DNA of 23,435 nt from JAUREX01 sp964472135. GTDB lineage: Bacteria > Pseudomonadota > Alphaproteobacteria > Rhodobacterales > Rhodobacteraceae. Where the stretch lies: contig CAYYJB010000036.1 in NCBI GenBank assembly GCA_964472135.1, positions 1-23,435 of the forward strand, given 5' to 3'. Below the pieces are notes generated by a model. The model worked only from the letters and a program-made list of their open reading frames with translations. It made no database searches and was not told where the DNA came from. Every line of letters begins with the position of its first letter. Position 1 is the first letter of the stretch. Both the position numbers and the translations under genes were made by a program. Positions 1 to 7,688 of this stretch are shown here, piece by piece.

Positions 1-1221
1 CCACAGGAAGGCATCGCGCACCGGGATCAGCACCCAGGTGATGAGGAACCAGCGCAGCCAGTCCGTCACCGGGCTGATCGCGCGGATGAAGAGGTCGACC
101 ACCCAGTCGATGGGCTTGGCCATGCTCAGCGCCTGGCCGCGCGCGACCTCGAAGAAATAGGGGTGCAGCATCGAGGCGACCGAGGCCAGCACGACAAGCC
201 CCGCCCAGATGAGAAGGAGCCGGTGGCGCGCGGCCCAGCCCTGATCCCCCTCGAAATGCTCGGGCTTCTTCAGCGCCCAGGCCTTCGACAGCCGGTCGAG
301 CATGATCGCGACGAGGACGATGGTGATCCCGATCTCGACCGCAAGCCCGATCTTCAGCGCCTGGAGCAGTTGCAGAAGCTTCTGCCCGAGCCCTGGCATC
401 CCGATGAAAGAGGCGAGCACGACCATCGCGAGGCACTGCATGATGACCTGGTTAACGCCGATCAGCAGCTCGGTCCGGGCCGCCGGGATGCGCACCCGCG
501 TCATCAGTTGCCAGCGCGTCGCGCCGCTCATCTTGCCGCTCTCGATCACCTCGGGCGAAACCTTGCGCAGCCCGAGCAGCGTCATGCGGATCATCGGCGG
601 GACCGAGAAGATGATGGTGACGATGGCGCCGGCCTTGGGCCCCACCCCGATGAAGACGACGACCGGGATCATGTAGGCGAAATGCGGCAGCGACTGCGCG
701 ATGTTGAGGATCGGGTTCAGCACCTTCTCGACCCGCCGCGACCGCCAGGCGAGGACGCCGAACAGGATCCCGAGCCCGACCGAGACGGGCGCCGCCACGA
801 CGATGACCGAGAGCGTCTCCATCGCCCATTTCCACTGGCCCATCACCGCGATCCAGACGAAGGTCCCGCCCGAGAGCACGGCAAGCCTGAGCCCCCCCAG
901 CGCATAGCCCACCACGCCGGCGGTGACGGCAACGACCGTCCAGGGCAGCGGCCCGACGCGCGGCCAGCGCGACTTGCCGTAAAGGAGGTTGGCGGTGACA
1001 TCGAGGCACCATTCCACCGCCGCCGCGAAGCCGCGCGTCAGCGTCATCAGGCCAAGCTCGTTCTGGGCGAAGGCGAAGGCCGCGTTGATCCAGTCGGCAA
1101 AGGGAACGATCATCCATTCGGGCGGCCGCACGAGGCCCGCGGGCAGCGCGAAGCGCGCCGCCGCCAGCAGCACGGCCGCCGCGAGGAGCCCCTGCGCGAG
1201 GCGCGTCTGCGCCGCTGTCAC
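1..1221 (-). CDS. tmoW: TMAO/glycine-betaine-type ABC transporter permease, 3' end cut by window edge
   Basis: Inner-membrane permease of an OpuA/ProU-type importer; by context it carries trimethylamine N-oxide. The frame is open from a GTG at 1221 down to position 1, giving 407 codons with no stop. The GTG overlaps the TGA of the upstream ATPase gene, so translation is coupled. The protein is strongly hydrophobic. A binding-protein-dependent permease domain is recognisable, with its EAA loop (the stretch around GATRWQL, near residue 230) that docks on the ATPase. After the first permease domain (ending near residue 310) comes a new hydrophobic stretch and an amphipathic segment like the one before the first domain. 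A single-domain ProW would have ended, so this is probably a tandemly duplicated permease of about twice normal length. The letter W follows the ProV/ProW analogy; published Tmo lettering should be checked. Family is sure, substrate is inferred. Confidence 0.85.
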   Translation of the reverse strand, partial: MTAAQTRLAQGLLAAAVLLAAARFALPAGLVRPPEWMIVPFADWINAAFAFAQNELGLMTLTRGFAAAVEWCLDVTANLLYGKSRWPRVGPLPWTVVAVTAGVVGYALGGLRLAVLSGGTFVWIAVMGQWKWAMETLSVIVVAAPVSVGLGILFGVLAWRSRRVEKVLNPILNIAQSLPHFAYMIPVVVFIGVGPKAGAIVTIIFSVPPMIRMTLLGLRKVSPEVIESGKMSGATRWQLMTRVRIPAARTELLIGVNQVIMQCLAMVVLASFIGMPGLGQKLLQLLQALKIGLAVEIGITIVLVAIMLDRLSKAWALKKPEHFEGDQGWAARHRLLLIWAGLVVLASVASMLHPYFFEVARGQALSMAKPIDWVVDLFIRAISPVTDWLRWFLITWVLIPVRDAFLW

Positions 1222-2246
1222 GACGCGTCGCCGAGCAGGAGGCCCAGCGCCTTCTCGCGGTCGAGCGCGCCGACCGTGCGGCCCGCGGCATCGGCCACCG
1301 GGATGAAGGGCCGCGTGTCGGCGACGATCCGGCGGGCGTGTTCGCGCAGCGTGCCGCCGGCGGGCAGTGCGGCGCCCTCGGCGCCCGTACCCGCCGCGGG
1401 TTCGGCCAGCGCCCCGAGGTGGACCACGCGCGAGCGGTCGACGGCCGAGGTGAACTTCGCGACATACTCGCTCGCCGGGGCCATGACGATGCGGTCGGGG
1501 GTGTCGCACTGTTCGACCGCGCCATCCTTCATGATGGCGATCCGGTCGGCGAGGCGCAGCGCCTCGTCGAAATCATGGGTGATGAAGACGATGGTCTTGG
1601 CCATCATCCCCTTGAGGCGGATGAACTCGTCCTGCATCTCGCGCCGGATGAGGGGGTCGAGCGCCGAGAAGGGTTCGTCGAGAAACCAGATGTCGGGCTC
1701 GACCGCGAGCGAGCGCGCGATGCCCACGCGCTGCTGCTGGCCGCCCGAAAGCTCGTGCGGGAAATAGCTCTCGCGTCCCCCGAGACCGACGAGCTGGAGC
1801 ATCTCCATCGCGCGCGGGGTGCGGGTGGCGCGGTCCTGGCCGCGCATCTCGAGCGGGAAGGCCACGTTGTCGAGCACCGTGCGATGCGGCAGCAGGCCGA
1901 AGCTCTGGAACACCATGCCCATCTTGCGCCGCCGCAGGTCGATGAGCTGCGCCTCGGTCATGCGGCCGATGTCGGCGCCCTCGATCTCGACCGTGCCGGC
2001 GGTGACGTCGATCAGCCGCGACAGGCAGCGCACGAGGGTCGACTTGCCCGACCCCGACAGCCCCATGACGACGAGCATCTCGCCCCGCGGGATCTCGATC
2101 GTCACGTCGCGCACGGCGGCGATGTGGCCGCTCGCGGCCCAGTCGGCGGCCGAGGCCGTGGCCATGCCCGCGACCGCGCGTTCGGGCTCGGGGCCGTAGA
2201 CCTTCCAGACGTTGCGGCAGGCGATCACGGCTTGGGCGGCGCTCAC
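1218..2246 (-). CDS. tmoV: TMAO/glycine-betaine-type ABC transporter ATP-binding protein
   Basis: Cytoplasmic ATPase (342 aa) that energises the quaternary-amine importer. Visible motifs are Walker A GLSGSGKST (residues 62-70), the Q-loop glutamine near 114, signature LSGGQ (166-170), Walker B IWFLDE (186-191) and a switch-region FITHDFDEA. Residues 28-45 form an insertion before the core, typical of ProV/OpuAA. The C-terminal ~80 residues look like a shortened CBS-type regulatory tail (RPFIPVADAAGRTVGALDRE), shorter than the full two-CBS tail of E. coli ProV. It begins with GTG at 2246, preceded by a GAGG ribosome-binding site about 8 nt upstream. It lies 77 bp downstream of tmoX across a strong hairpin and overlaps the permease start by 4 nt, so the three genes form an operon in the order binding protein, ATPase, permease. 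TMAO as substrate is inferred from neighbouring tdm, tmm and dmm genes; glycine betaine or choline are alternatives. Confidence 0.9.
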   Translation of the reverse strand: MSAAQAVIACRNVWKVYGPEPERAVAGMATASAADWAASGHIAAVRDVTIEIPRGEMLVVMGLSGSGKSTLVRCLSRLIDVTAGTVEIEGADIGRMTEAQLIDLRRRKMGMVFQSFGLLPHRTVLDNVAFPLEMRGQDRATRTPRAMEMLQLVGLGGRESYFPHELSGGQQQRVGIARSLAVEPDIWFLDEPFSALDPLIRREMQDEFIRLKGMMAKTIVFITHDFDEALRLADRIAIMKDGAVEQCDTPDRIVMAPASEYVAKFTSAVDRSRVVHLGALAEPAAGTGAEGAALPAGGTLREHARRIVADTRPFIPVADAAGRTVGALDREKALGLLLGDAS

Positions 2247-2267
2247 GCGGGGACCTCGCAGGGTTGA

Positions 2268-2295
2268 GGCCCGCCCGGAGAACTCCGGGCGGGCC
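2268..2295 (-). promoter_or_regulatory. Intercistronic hairpin between tmoX and tmoV
   Basis: A perfect 13-bp inverted repeat (left arm 2268-2280, right arm 2283-2295, two-base centre) lies in the 77-bp gap between the binding-protein stop and the ATPase start. No T-run follows on the minus strand, so it is more likely an mRNA-stabilising or partial-termination hairpin than a full terminator. Such hairpins commonly keep binding-protein mRNA in excess over ATPase and permease mRNA. Confidence 0.6.
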
Positions 2296-2323
2296 GTTCG
2301 GGACGGATGTCAGACCAGCGCGA

Positions 2324-3193
2324 TCACTGGGTCCAGGGCTTCCAGAGAGCTTCGTTCGCTTCGAGCCATGCGGTCGCGGCCTCTTCGGGTTCCATCCCGT
2401 CGATGTCGACAAGCTTGGCCATCTCGGCGATCTGCGGGTTGGTGAAGTTCACCTTCTGCAGCATCGCGTAGGCGCCCGGCCACTTGTCCTTCATGCCGTC
2501 CCAGGCGGCGATCTTGAGATAGCCGTCCGCCGGGTTGCCGCAATCATAGACGCGGTCGGGGAAGGGACCGACGGCCGGATCCTTGTCGCAGCCATCCTCC
2601 CAGGTCGGGAATTCGACGAACTCGCCCGGCCAGACGGCTTCGGCGAAGTTCGGCGTCCAGTTGAACAGCACGATCGGCGTCTTGTCCTTCTCGGCGGCCG
2701 CGATCTCGGCCCAGAGTGCCGCGGCCGAACCCGCGTTCACCACCGTGAAGTTCATCCCGAGCGCCTCGACCTTCTCGGCGTCATGCTTGAGCCAGTCCAC
2801 CGGACCGCCGAGGAAACGGCCCTTGGCGCCCGTCTCGGGCGTGGCAAAGAGCGCGGCGCAATCGTTCAGCGCCTTCCAGTCGGGCAGGCCGGGGCAGGCT
2901 TCCTTGGTCCACATCGGATACCACCAGTCCTCGCGGGTGATGGCGTTGTGGGTCGTGACATCGTGCAGGCCGCCCTTTTCGAGCGCGGCGCGGAACGAGG
3001 CCCCGAAGGCGCCTTCCCAGACCTCGAGTTCGAGCGTGACGTCACCGAGGCGGACCGATTCATAGACGGCCTGGCTGTCGGTCGAGACATATTCGACCGA
3101 GTTGCCCATCGATTCGAAGATCTGGCCGACGACATGGCTCATCACGATCTGGCTCGACCAGTTGTGGGTCGGGATGATGATCGGATCGCTCGA
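2324..3193 (-). CDS. tmoX: TMAO/glycine-betaine-type periplasmic substrate-binding protein, N-terminus lost in assembly gap
   Basis: Periplasmic binding protein of the OpuAC (PF04069) fold that captures TMAO and delivers it to the permease. The visible 289 residues hold nearly all of the mature protein. They run from the first beta strand (PIIIPTHNWSSQ), through the hinge, to a C-terminus ending in KPWTQ. The tryptophans needed for an aromatic cage around a quaternary ammonium group are present in several segments: THNWSSQ, LEVWEGAFG, REDWWYPMW and FNWTPNFAEAVWPG. Only the signal peptide and the first few mature residues are missing; they fall in the N-run at 3194-3293. The first gene of the operon with tmoV and tmoW, its promoter is also in the gap. 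The protein closely recalls TmoX of Ruegeria pomeroyi. A glycine-betaine or choline binder of the same family is possible but less likely given tdm and tmm in the island. Confidence 0.88.
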   Translation of the reverse strand, partial: SSDPIIIPTHNWSSQIVMSHVVGQIFESMGNSVEYVSTDSQAVYESVRLGDVTLELEVWEGAFGASFRAALEKGGLHDVTTHNAITREDWWYPMWTKEACPGLPDWKALNDCAALFATPETGAKGRFLGGPVDWLKHDAEKVEALGMNFTVVNAGSAAALWAEIAAAEKDKTPIVLFNWTPNFAEAVWPGEFVEFPTWEDGCDKDPAVGPFPDRVYDCGNPADGYLKIAAWDGMKDKWPGAYAMLQKVNFTNPQIAEMAKLVDIDGMEPEEAATAWLEANEALWKPWTQ

Positions 3194-3293
3194 NNNNNNN
3201 NNNNNNNNNNNNNNNNNNNNNNNNNNNNNNNNNNNNNNNNNNNNNNNNNNNNNNNNNNNNNNNNNNNNNNNNNNNNNNNNNNNNNNNNNNNNN
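3194..3293. other. Assembly gap of exactly 100 N
   Basis: Positions 3194-3293 are all N. The round length suggests a scaffold gap of unknown true size. It removes the 5' ends of both flanking genes, which diverge from it: tmoX (minus) and the response regulator (plus). Adjacency of the tmo operon to the tor-like genes therefore depends on scaffolding, and any shared divergent promoter is invisible. Confidence 0.98.
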
Positions 3294-3668
3294 GAGCTGC
3301 TCGCGCGCGTCAAGAACCTCCTGCGGCGGACGGCGGCGATCCGCCAGCTTGCGCGGCGCGTCGTGCATTTCGAGGGCTTCACCTTCGATACCGCCGCGCG
3401 CCACCTGACGGCCGCCGACGGTTCGGTCGTGTCGCTGACGCGCGGGGAATACGAGCTGATGCGCGCCTTCGTCGGCAATCCCGGCGTCGTGCTCGACCGC
3501 GATCGGCTGCTTGCCGCGATGACGCATCGCCGCCACGAGACGAGCACCCGCACCGTCGATGTCATGGTCAAGCGGCTGCGCGCCAAGCTCGGCGACGACC
3601 CGCGCGCGCCGCGCATCTTCGGCACCTCGCACGGCGAGGGCTATGTCTTCACTGCGCCGCTTGCATGA
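3294..3668 (+). CDS. torR: OmpR/PhoB-family response regulator (TorR-like), N-terminal receiver domain lost in gap
   Basis: The visible 124 residues are the end of the receiver-to-DNA-binding linker (ELLARVKNLLRR) and a complete OmpR/PhoB winged-helix domain. Landmarks are the SLTRGEYELMRAF start of the winged helix, the recognition-helix region TRTVDVMVKRLRAKLGDD, and the wing ending GTSHGEGYVF. The receiver domain, with its phosphoacceptor aspartate, must lie in the gap; nothing indicates a true truncation. It converges on the histidine-kinase gene and overlaps its 3' end by 20 bp (3649-3668). The TorR identity is inferred from a TorS-like kinase and TorT-like binding protein next door. In E. 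coli TorR activates torCAD in response to TMAO; here the obvious candidate targets are tmoXVW and tdm. Family assignment is firm, the specific name is moderate. Confidence 0.8.
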   Translation, partial: ELLARVKNLLRRTAAIRQLARRVVHFEGFTFDTAARHLTAADGSVVSLTRGEYELMRAFVGNPGVVLDRDRLLAAMTHRRHETSTRTVDVMVKRLRAKLGDDPRAPRIFGTSHGEGYVFTAPLA

Positions 3669-6546
3669 GGGGGCGGGGCGGCAGGACGGTGCCGAAGCTT
3701 GCCCCGATCGCGCGCCAGACGCCGCGCGCGGCCGTCCCGACCGCGGGTGCTGCAAGAAGGATCGCCCCACCATCGCCCGCCCGCGCCGCCCGTTCGAGCC
3801 GCTCGAGCGCCGCGTGGAGATCCGAAAAGCCGAGCGTGCCCGCCGCCCCGCGCAGGTGATGGGCCACCCGGGCGAGCGTCGCGTGATCGCCCGCCGCGAG
3901 CGCCGCGCCGATCCCCTCGGTCGCGGCCGCGATCTCGGCCTGCATCATGGCCGCAAGGTCGGCGGTCCGCTCGGCCCCGAGGTCGGCGGCGGTCGCGGCA
4001 AGGGCGGCCGCGACCGAGGCGCGCAGCGCCGCGATGCGGCCGAATGCGGCGGCGAGATCCTCGGGCGCGAGCGGCTTCGGCACGACCTCGTCCATCCCTG
4101 CGGCGAGGCAGGCGGCGATGTCGTGGTCGTGGATATGGGCCGAGATTCCGATGACGGGCACCTGCGCGCGCCCGGGCGCCGCGCCCTGCCGGATCGCCCG
4201 AGTCGCCTCGATGCCCGAGATGCCGGGCAGGTTCACATCCATCAGCACCGCGTCGAATTCCGCGCCGAGGGCGCGCGCGACCGCCTCCTCGCCCGTCGCG
4301 ACCGTCTCGAAGCCATGACCCATGGCGTCGAGATAGGCCTCGATCACGCCGGTGTTGATCGGGTTGTCCTCGACGACCAGTAGCCGCAGCGGCGGCCCGG
4401 CCGGCGCGGCGGGCGTTGCCGGCACCGGGTCGGGTGCGGGATCGCGGGCGGGATCGAAGGCGAGGCTGATCGTGAACTCCGACCCCTCGCCCGGCGCGCT
4501 CCGCAGCGCGATGCGCGCCCCGATCGCCTCGGCGAGCCGGCGCGAGATCGCAAGGCCGAGCCCCGTGCCGCCATAGGTGCGCGCGGTCTGGGCGTCCTCC
4601 TGCTCGAAGGCGGCGAAGATGCGCTCCTGCGCGGCGGGCGCGATGCCCTTGCCCGTGTCGCGCACCGCGATGGTGAAGCCCTGCCGCCCCTCGGTGGCCG
4701 GGGCGCGCGTGGCGCTGACGACGACCTCGCCGCGGTCGGTGAACTTCACCGCGTTCGACACGAGGTTGAACACGATCTGCCGAAGCTTGCCCGCATCGCC
4801 GCGCAGCCTCGGCGGTGCGGGATCGGGCGGCAGATAGCGCAGCGCGAGGCCCTTCTCCTCGGCCACCGCCGACATGATGAGGACGACCTCGCGCAAGAGC
4901 GCGTTGAGGTCGAAGTCGCTGTCCTGCCGGGTATGGGTCAGCCCGTCGAGCTTGGCGTAATCCAGAAGGCCGTTGAGGATCGTCATCAAACCCTTGCCCG
5001 AGGCGAGCGAGGCATCGAGCGCCGCGCGCTGGCGGTCGGTCAGCGCATCGCGCGACAGGCCGCGCAGCATGCCCAGAACGCCGTTCATCGGCGTTCGGAT
5101 CTCGTGGCTCATCATCGCGAGGAATTCGGACTTGGCGCGGTCGGCGGCCTCGGCGCGCTGGCGGGCGGCGGCATGGGCCGCGACCTCGCCGCGCAGCTTC
5201 TCGGTCTGCTCGTCGACAAGGCGCTGCAATTCGCTCCGGTGGGCCTGAAGCTCGGCGAGGTTGCGCGCCCGCTCCTCCTCGAGCCGGCGGTTGGCGAGCG
5301 CCTGCTGGCGGAACACCTCGACCGAGCCCTCCATCCGCGCGATCTCGTCCTCGCCCCTGGGCAGCACGGGCGGGCCGATCTGGCCGCGCGCGAGCCGGGT
5401 CATCGTGGCCGAGAGCGCATCGAGACGCCGCACGACGTTGCCGCGCACATAGAACCACATCACCGCGAGCGAGAGCGCGAGCGCCAGCGCCGAGGCCCAG
5501 ACATAGAGCAGGCGCGTCGCGCCGATCATCGCCTGGGCATCCGCCCCGAGCGCCACCGCGCGGCCCTGGATCGCATCGGCGAGTGCCGCGGCCTCGACAT
5601 CGAGGCGGGCGGCGGCGACGACGAGCCCGCCCTGCGCCTGCGCGATCCGCGATTCGAGATCGAGGATCCCGCGCGAAAGCCCGAAGAGGTCGGGCGCATC
5701 GGGCGGACCCGCGCGTGCCGGCGCGATGACGTCGAGCAGCGCCAGCGCCCGCGCGGCCCGGCTCGGATCCTTCACCGACAGGATGCGCCGGCGCACGATG
5801 GTGACGCGCCCGTTCAGATCCGTCGCGAGGGCCGCGAGATCGGCCTCGGTCCGCGCCGTCGCGATCTGGCTGATGAGCAGCCCCACCTCGGCCACATGCG
5901 AGCGCATCTCGAACATGAGGCCCTGCTGGAAGAGATCGACCTCGATCAGCTTGTCGAGGGCGGCAAGCCGCGCCTCACTCGCGCCCGCGCCCTCCTCCTC
6001 GATCTCGTAGAGGTTCGAGATGACGGCGGCGGTGCTCATCTCGGCATTGGCGACGAGGGTGTCGGCGATCTCGAGCAGCTCGGCGGTGGCGCCGAGCCCC
6101 GCGCGCACCTGCGCCTCGCGCCGGGCGATCAGCGCGAGGCGCTGGCGCACGAGCGTGTCGAGCAGCCCGATCGACTGGCGCACCGCCTCGGCGGCCTCCG
6201 AGAGCGCATCGGGTGCCGCGTTGCCCGCGGCCTCGGCGCGCGCCAGCCGTGCGCGCAGCGCATCGACCTGCGCGAACAGGAAAGCCGCGCGTTCGCGGCG
6301 CGCCGCATCGTCGGCGACGGCCGCGAGCTCGGGCGCCACCGCGACGACCCGGCTCGTCTCCTCGGCGACACCGCGCACCTCGGCAATCGAGGGGATCGCC
6401 TCGCTGAAGACCTCGGACTGGGTGCGCGCGACCTCGCGCAGCTCGAACCAGCCGAGCACCCCGATCACCGCCGGCAGGCCGGCAATGACGAGAAAGGCGG
6501 CCAGAAGCCGTCCGCCGAGACTGGACTTGCCCTGCGCGATCCGCAA
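3649..6546 (-). CDS. torS: TorS-like unorthodox hybrid sensor histidine kinase
   Basis: Inner-membrane tripartite sensor kinase of about 965 aa. In order: transmembrane helix 1 (about 13-34), a long helical periplasmic sensor region (35-344), transmembrane helix 2 (345-367), HAMP (367-419), a coiled-coil linker, HisKA with H-box SHEIRTP (His about 481), and HATPase with N-box FNLVSNA, DTGKGI and GTGLGL. Then come a receiver domain (VLMDVN, Asp about 770) and a C-terminal Hpt domain (VAHHLRGAAG, His about 896). This His-Asp-His layout and length match TorS (914 aa in E. coli). The TTG start at 6546 was chosen because a GGGGG run sits about 5 nt upstream and it stops short of the divergent torT start; an upstream TTG at 6609 would add 21 residues and overlap torT. 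The torT neighbour supports TMAO sensing. Other hybrid kinases share the domain order, so the name is an inference. Confidence 0.82.
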   Translation of the reverse strand: MRIAQGKSSLGGRLLAAFLVIAGLPAVIGVLGWFELREVARTQSEVFSEAIPSIAEVRGVAEETSRVVAVAPELAAVADDAARRERAAFLFAQVDALRARLARAEAAGNAAPDALSEAAEAVRQSIGLLDTLVRQRLALIARREAQVRAGLGATAELLEIADTLVANAEMSTAAVISNLYEIEEEGAGASEARLAALDKLIEVDLFQQGLMFEMRSHVAEVGLLISQIATARTEADLAALATDLNGRVTIVRRRILSVKDPSRAARALALLDVIAPARAGPPDAPDLFGLSRGILDLESRIAQAQGGLVVAAARLDVEAAALADAIQGRAVALGADAQAMIGATRLLYVWASALALALSLAVMWFYVRGNVVRRLDALSATMTRLARGQIGPPVLPRGEDEIARMEGSVEVFRQQALANRRLEEERARNLAELQAHRSELQRLVDEQTEKLRGEVAAHAAARQRAEAADRAKSEFLAMMSHEIRTPMNGVLGMLRGLSRDALTDRQRAALDASLASGKGLMTILNGLLDYAKLDGLTHTRQDSDFDLNALLREVVLIMSAVAEEKGLALRYLPPDPAPPRLRGDAGKLRQIVFNLVSNAVKFTDRGEVVVSATRAPATEGRQGFTIAVRDTGKGIAPAAQERIFAAFEQEDAQTARTYGGTGLGLAISRRLAEAIGARIALRSAPGEGSEFTISLAFDPARDPAPDPVPATPAAPAGPPLRLLVVEDNPINTGVIEAYLDAMGHGFETVATGEEAVARALGAEFDAVLMDVNLPGISGIEATRAIRQGAAPGRAQVPVIGISAHIHDHDIAACLAAGMDEVVPKPLAPEDLAAAFGRIAALRASVAAALAATAADLGAERTADLAAMMQAEIAAATEGIGAALAAGDHATLARVAHHLRGAAGTLGFSDLHAALERLERAARAGDGGAILLAAPAVGTAARGVWRAIGASFGTVLPPRPLMQAAQ

Positions 6547-6557
6547 ACTGCGCCCCC

Positions 6558-7682
6558 ATGGACCCGAGCACACCCCACAGGCTAGACCGCAACCGCCCCC
6601 CCGCGGCAAGCCCCCTTCGCGCGCTGGCCCTCATCGCGGCGGTGCTCGGCGCCGCGTCGCCCGCCGCGGGCGGCGAGGCGGGGGGGCAGGTCTGGCCCCT
6701 GATGGCGCCCGAGGTGGCCTTCGACGAGGCAAGCGCGCTGCGGCGGCTCGATTACCGCCCGCTCGGGCGGGCGGCGCAGCCTTGGCGGCTCTGCGTGCTC
6801 TATCCCCACCTCAAGGACGCCTATTGGCTCAGCGTGAACTACGGCATGGTCGAGGAGGCGCGCCGGCTCGGCGTGTCGTTCGTGCTTTATGAGGCGGGGG
6901 GCTACCCGAACCTCGCGCGCCAGATCGACCAGCTCGGCCGCTGTCGCGCGTCGCGGCCCGACGCGGTGATCCTCGGCACCGTGTCCTTCGAGGGGCTCAC
7001 GCCCGAGGTCGAGGCGACGGCGCGCGAGATGCCGGTGATCGCGGCCGTCAACGACATCGACGACCGGGGGATCGCGGCGAAATCGGCGGTGTCGTGGCAC
7101 GAGATGGGCGCGGCCGCCGGGCGCGTCATCGCCGAGCGCCACCCCCGGGGCAGCGCGCCCGTGCGGCTCGCCTGGTTTCCGGGGCCCGAGGGGGCGGGCT
7201 GGGTGCGCTTTGTCGAGGCGGGTTTCCGCGAGGCGCTCGGCGCAAGCTCGGCCGAGATCGTGGCCACGCGCAACGGCGATACCGGGCTCGAGCAGCAGGT
7301 GCTGCTGGTCGAGGATGTGCTCGATGCCCATCCCGACATCGACTACATCGTCGGCAGCGGGCCGACGGCCGAGGCGGCGGTGTCGATCCTGCGGGCGCGC
7401 GGCCTCGACGGGCAGATCGGCATCGTATCGACTTACATGACGCATGCGGTCTATCGCGGCATCCGGCGGGGCCGGATCCTGGCCGCGCCGACCGATTTCG
7501 CGGTGATGCAGGGGCGGCTCGCGATCGAGCTGGCGGTGCGCGCGCTCGAGGGGCGGCTCGAGGTTGCCCACGCCGGGCCCGAGATCCGCACCATCACGCC
7601 GGACAACATCGCGGCCATCGGCCCCGCCGAATCGCTCGCGCCGGCCTCTTTCGCGCCGGTGTTCGAGATATCGGCGGAGTAG
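6558..7682 (+). CDS. torT: TorT-like periplasmic TMAO-sensing binding protein
   Basis: Secreted type-1 periplasmic binding protein (374 aa; E. coli TorT is about 342) that binds TMAO and presents it to the TorS sensor domain. An N-terminal signal peptide is visible (arginine-containing n-region, hydrophobic core 20-36, small-residue cleavage region ASPAAGG). The first lobe carries LYPHLKDAYWLSVNYGMVEE (about 81-100), a stretch characteristic of TorT. Later segments (AVILGTVSFEGL, VNDIDDRG, IDYIVGSGPTAEAA, APTDFAVMQGR) follow the LacI/ribose-binding-like two-lobe fold. It starts at an ATG 11 bp from the proposed torS start on the other strand, with no clear Shine-Dalgarno, so the exact start is uncertain. 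Being next to torS and not in an ABC operon supports a sensing role. A sugar-type binding protein is a weaker alternative. Confidence 0.82.
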   Translation: MDPSTPHRLDRNRPPAASPLRALALIAAVLGAASPAAGGEAGGQVWPLMAPEVAFDEASALRRLDYRPLGRAAQPWRLCVLYPHLKDAYWLSVNYGMVEEARRLGVSFVLYEAGGYPNLARQIDQLGRCRASRPDAVILGTVSFEGLTPEVEATAREMPVIAAVNDIDDRGIAAKSAVSWHEMGAAAGRVIAERHPRGSAPVRLAWFPGPEGAGWVRFVEAGFREALGASSAEIVATRNGDTGLEQQVLLVEDVLDAHPDIDYIVGSGPTAEAAVSILRARGLDGQIGIVSTYMTHAVYRGIRRGRILAAPTDFAVMQGRLAIELAVRALEGRLEVAHAGPEIRTITPDNIAAIGPAESLAPASFAPVFEISAE

Positions 7683-7688
7683 GCGGCG

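Noticed and set aside
3294..3668. Response-regulator fragment as a pseudogene
   Set aside because: The truncation coincides exactly with the N-run; the visible DNA-binding domain is intact, so missing sequence is the simpler explanation.
4933..6585. A 550-codon plus-strand open frame antisense to torS
   Set aside because: Shadow of the kinase gene; no recognisable motif, while the minus strand shows ordered HisKA, HATPase, receiver and Hpt motifs.
6590..6604. C-tract near the torT start as a phase-variation tract
   Set aside because: The run is only six to seven bases in a GC-rich genome, and both torS and torT are intact at this point.
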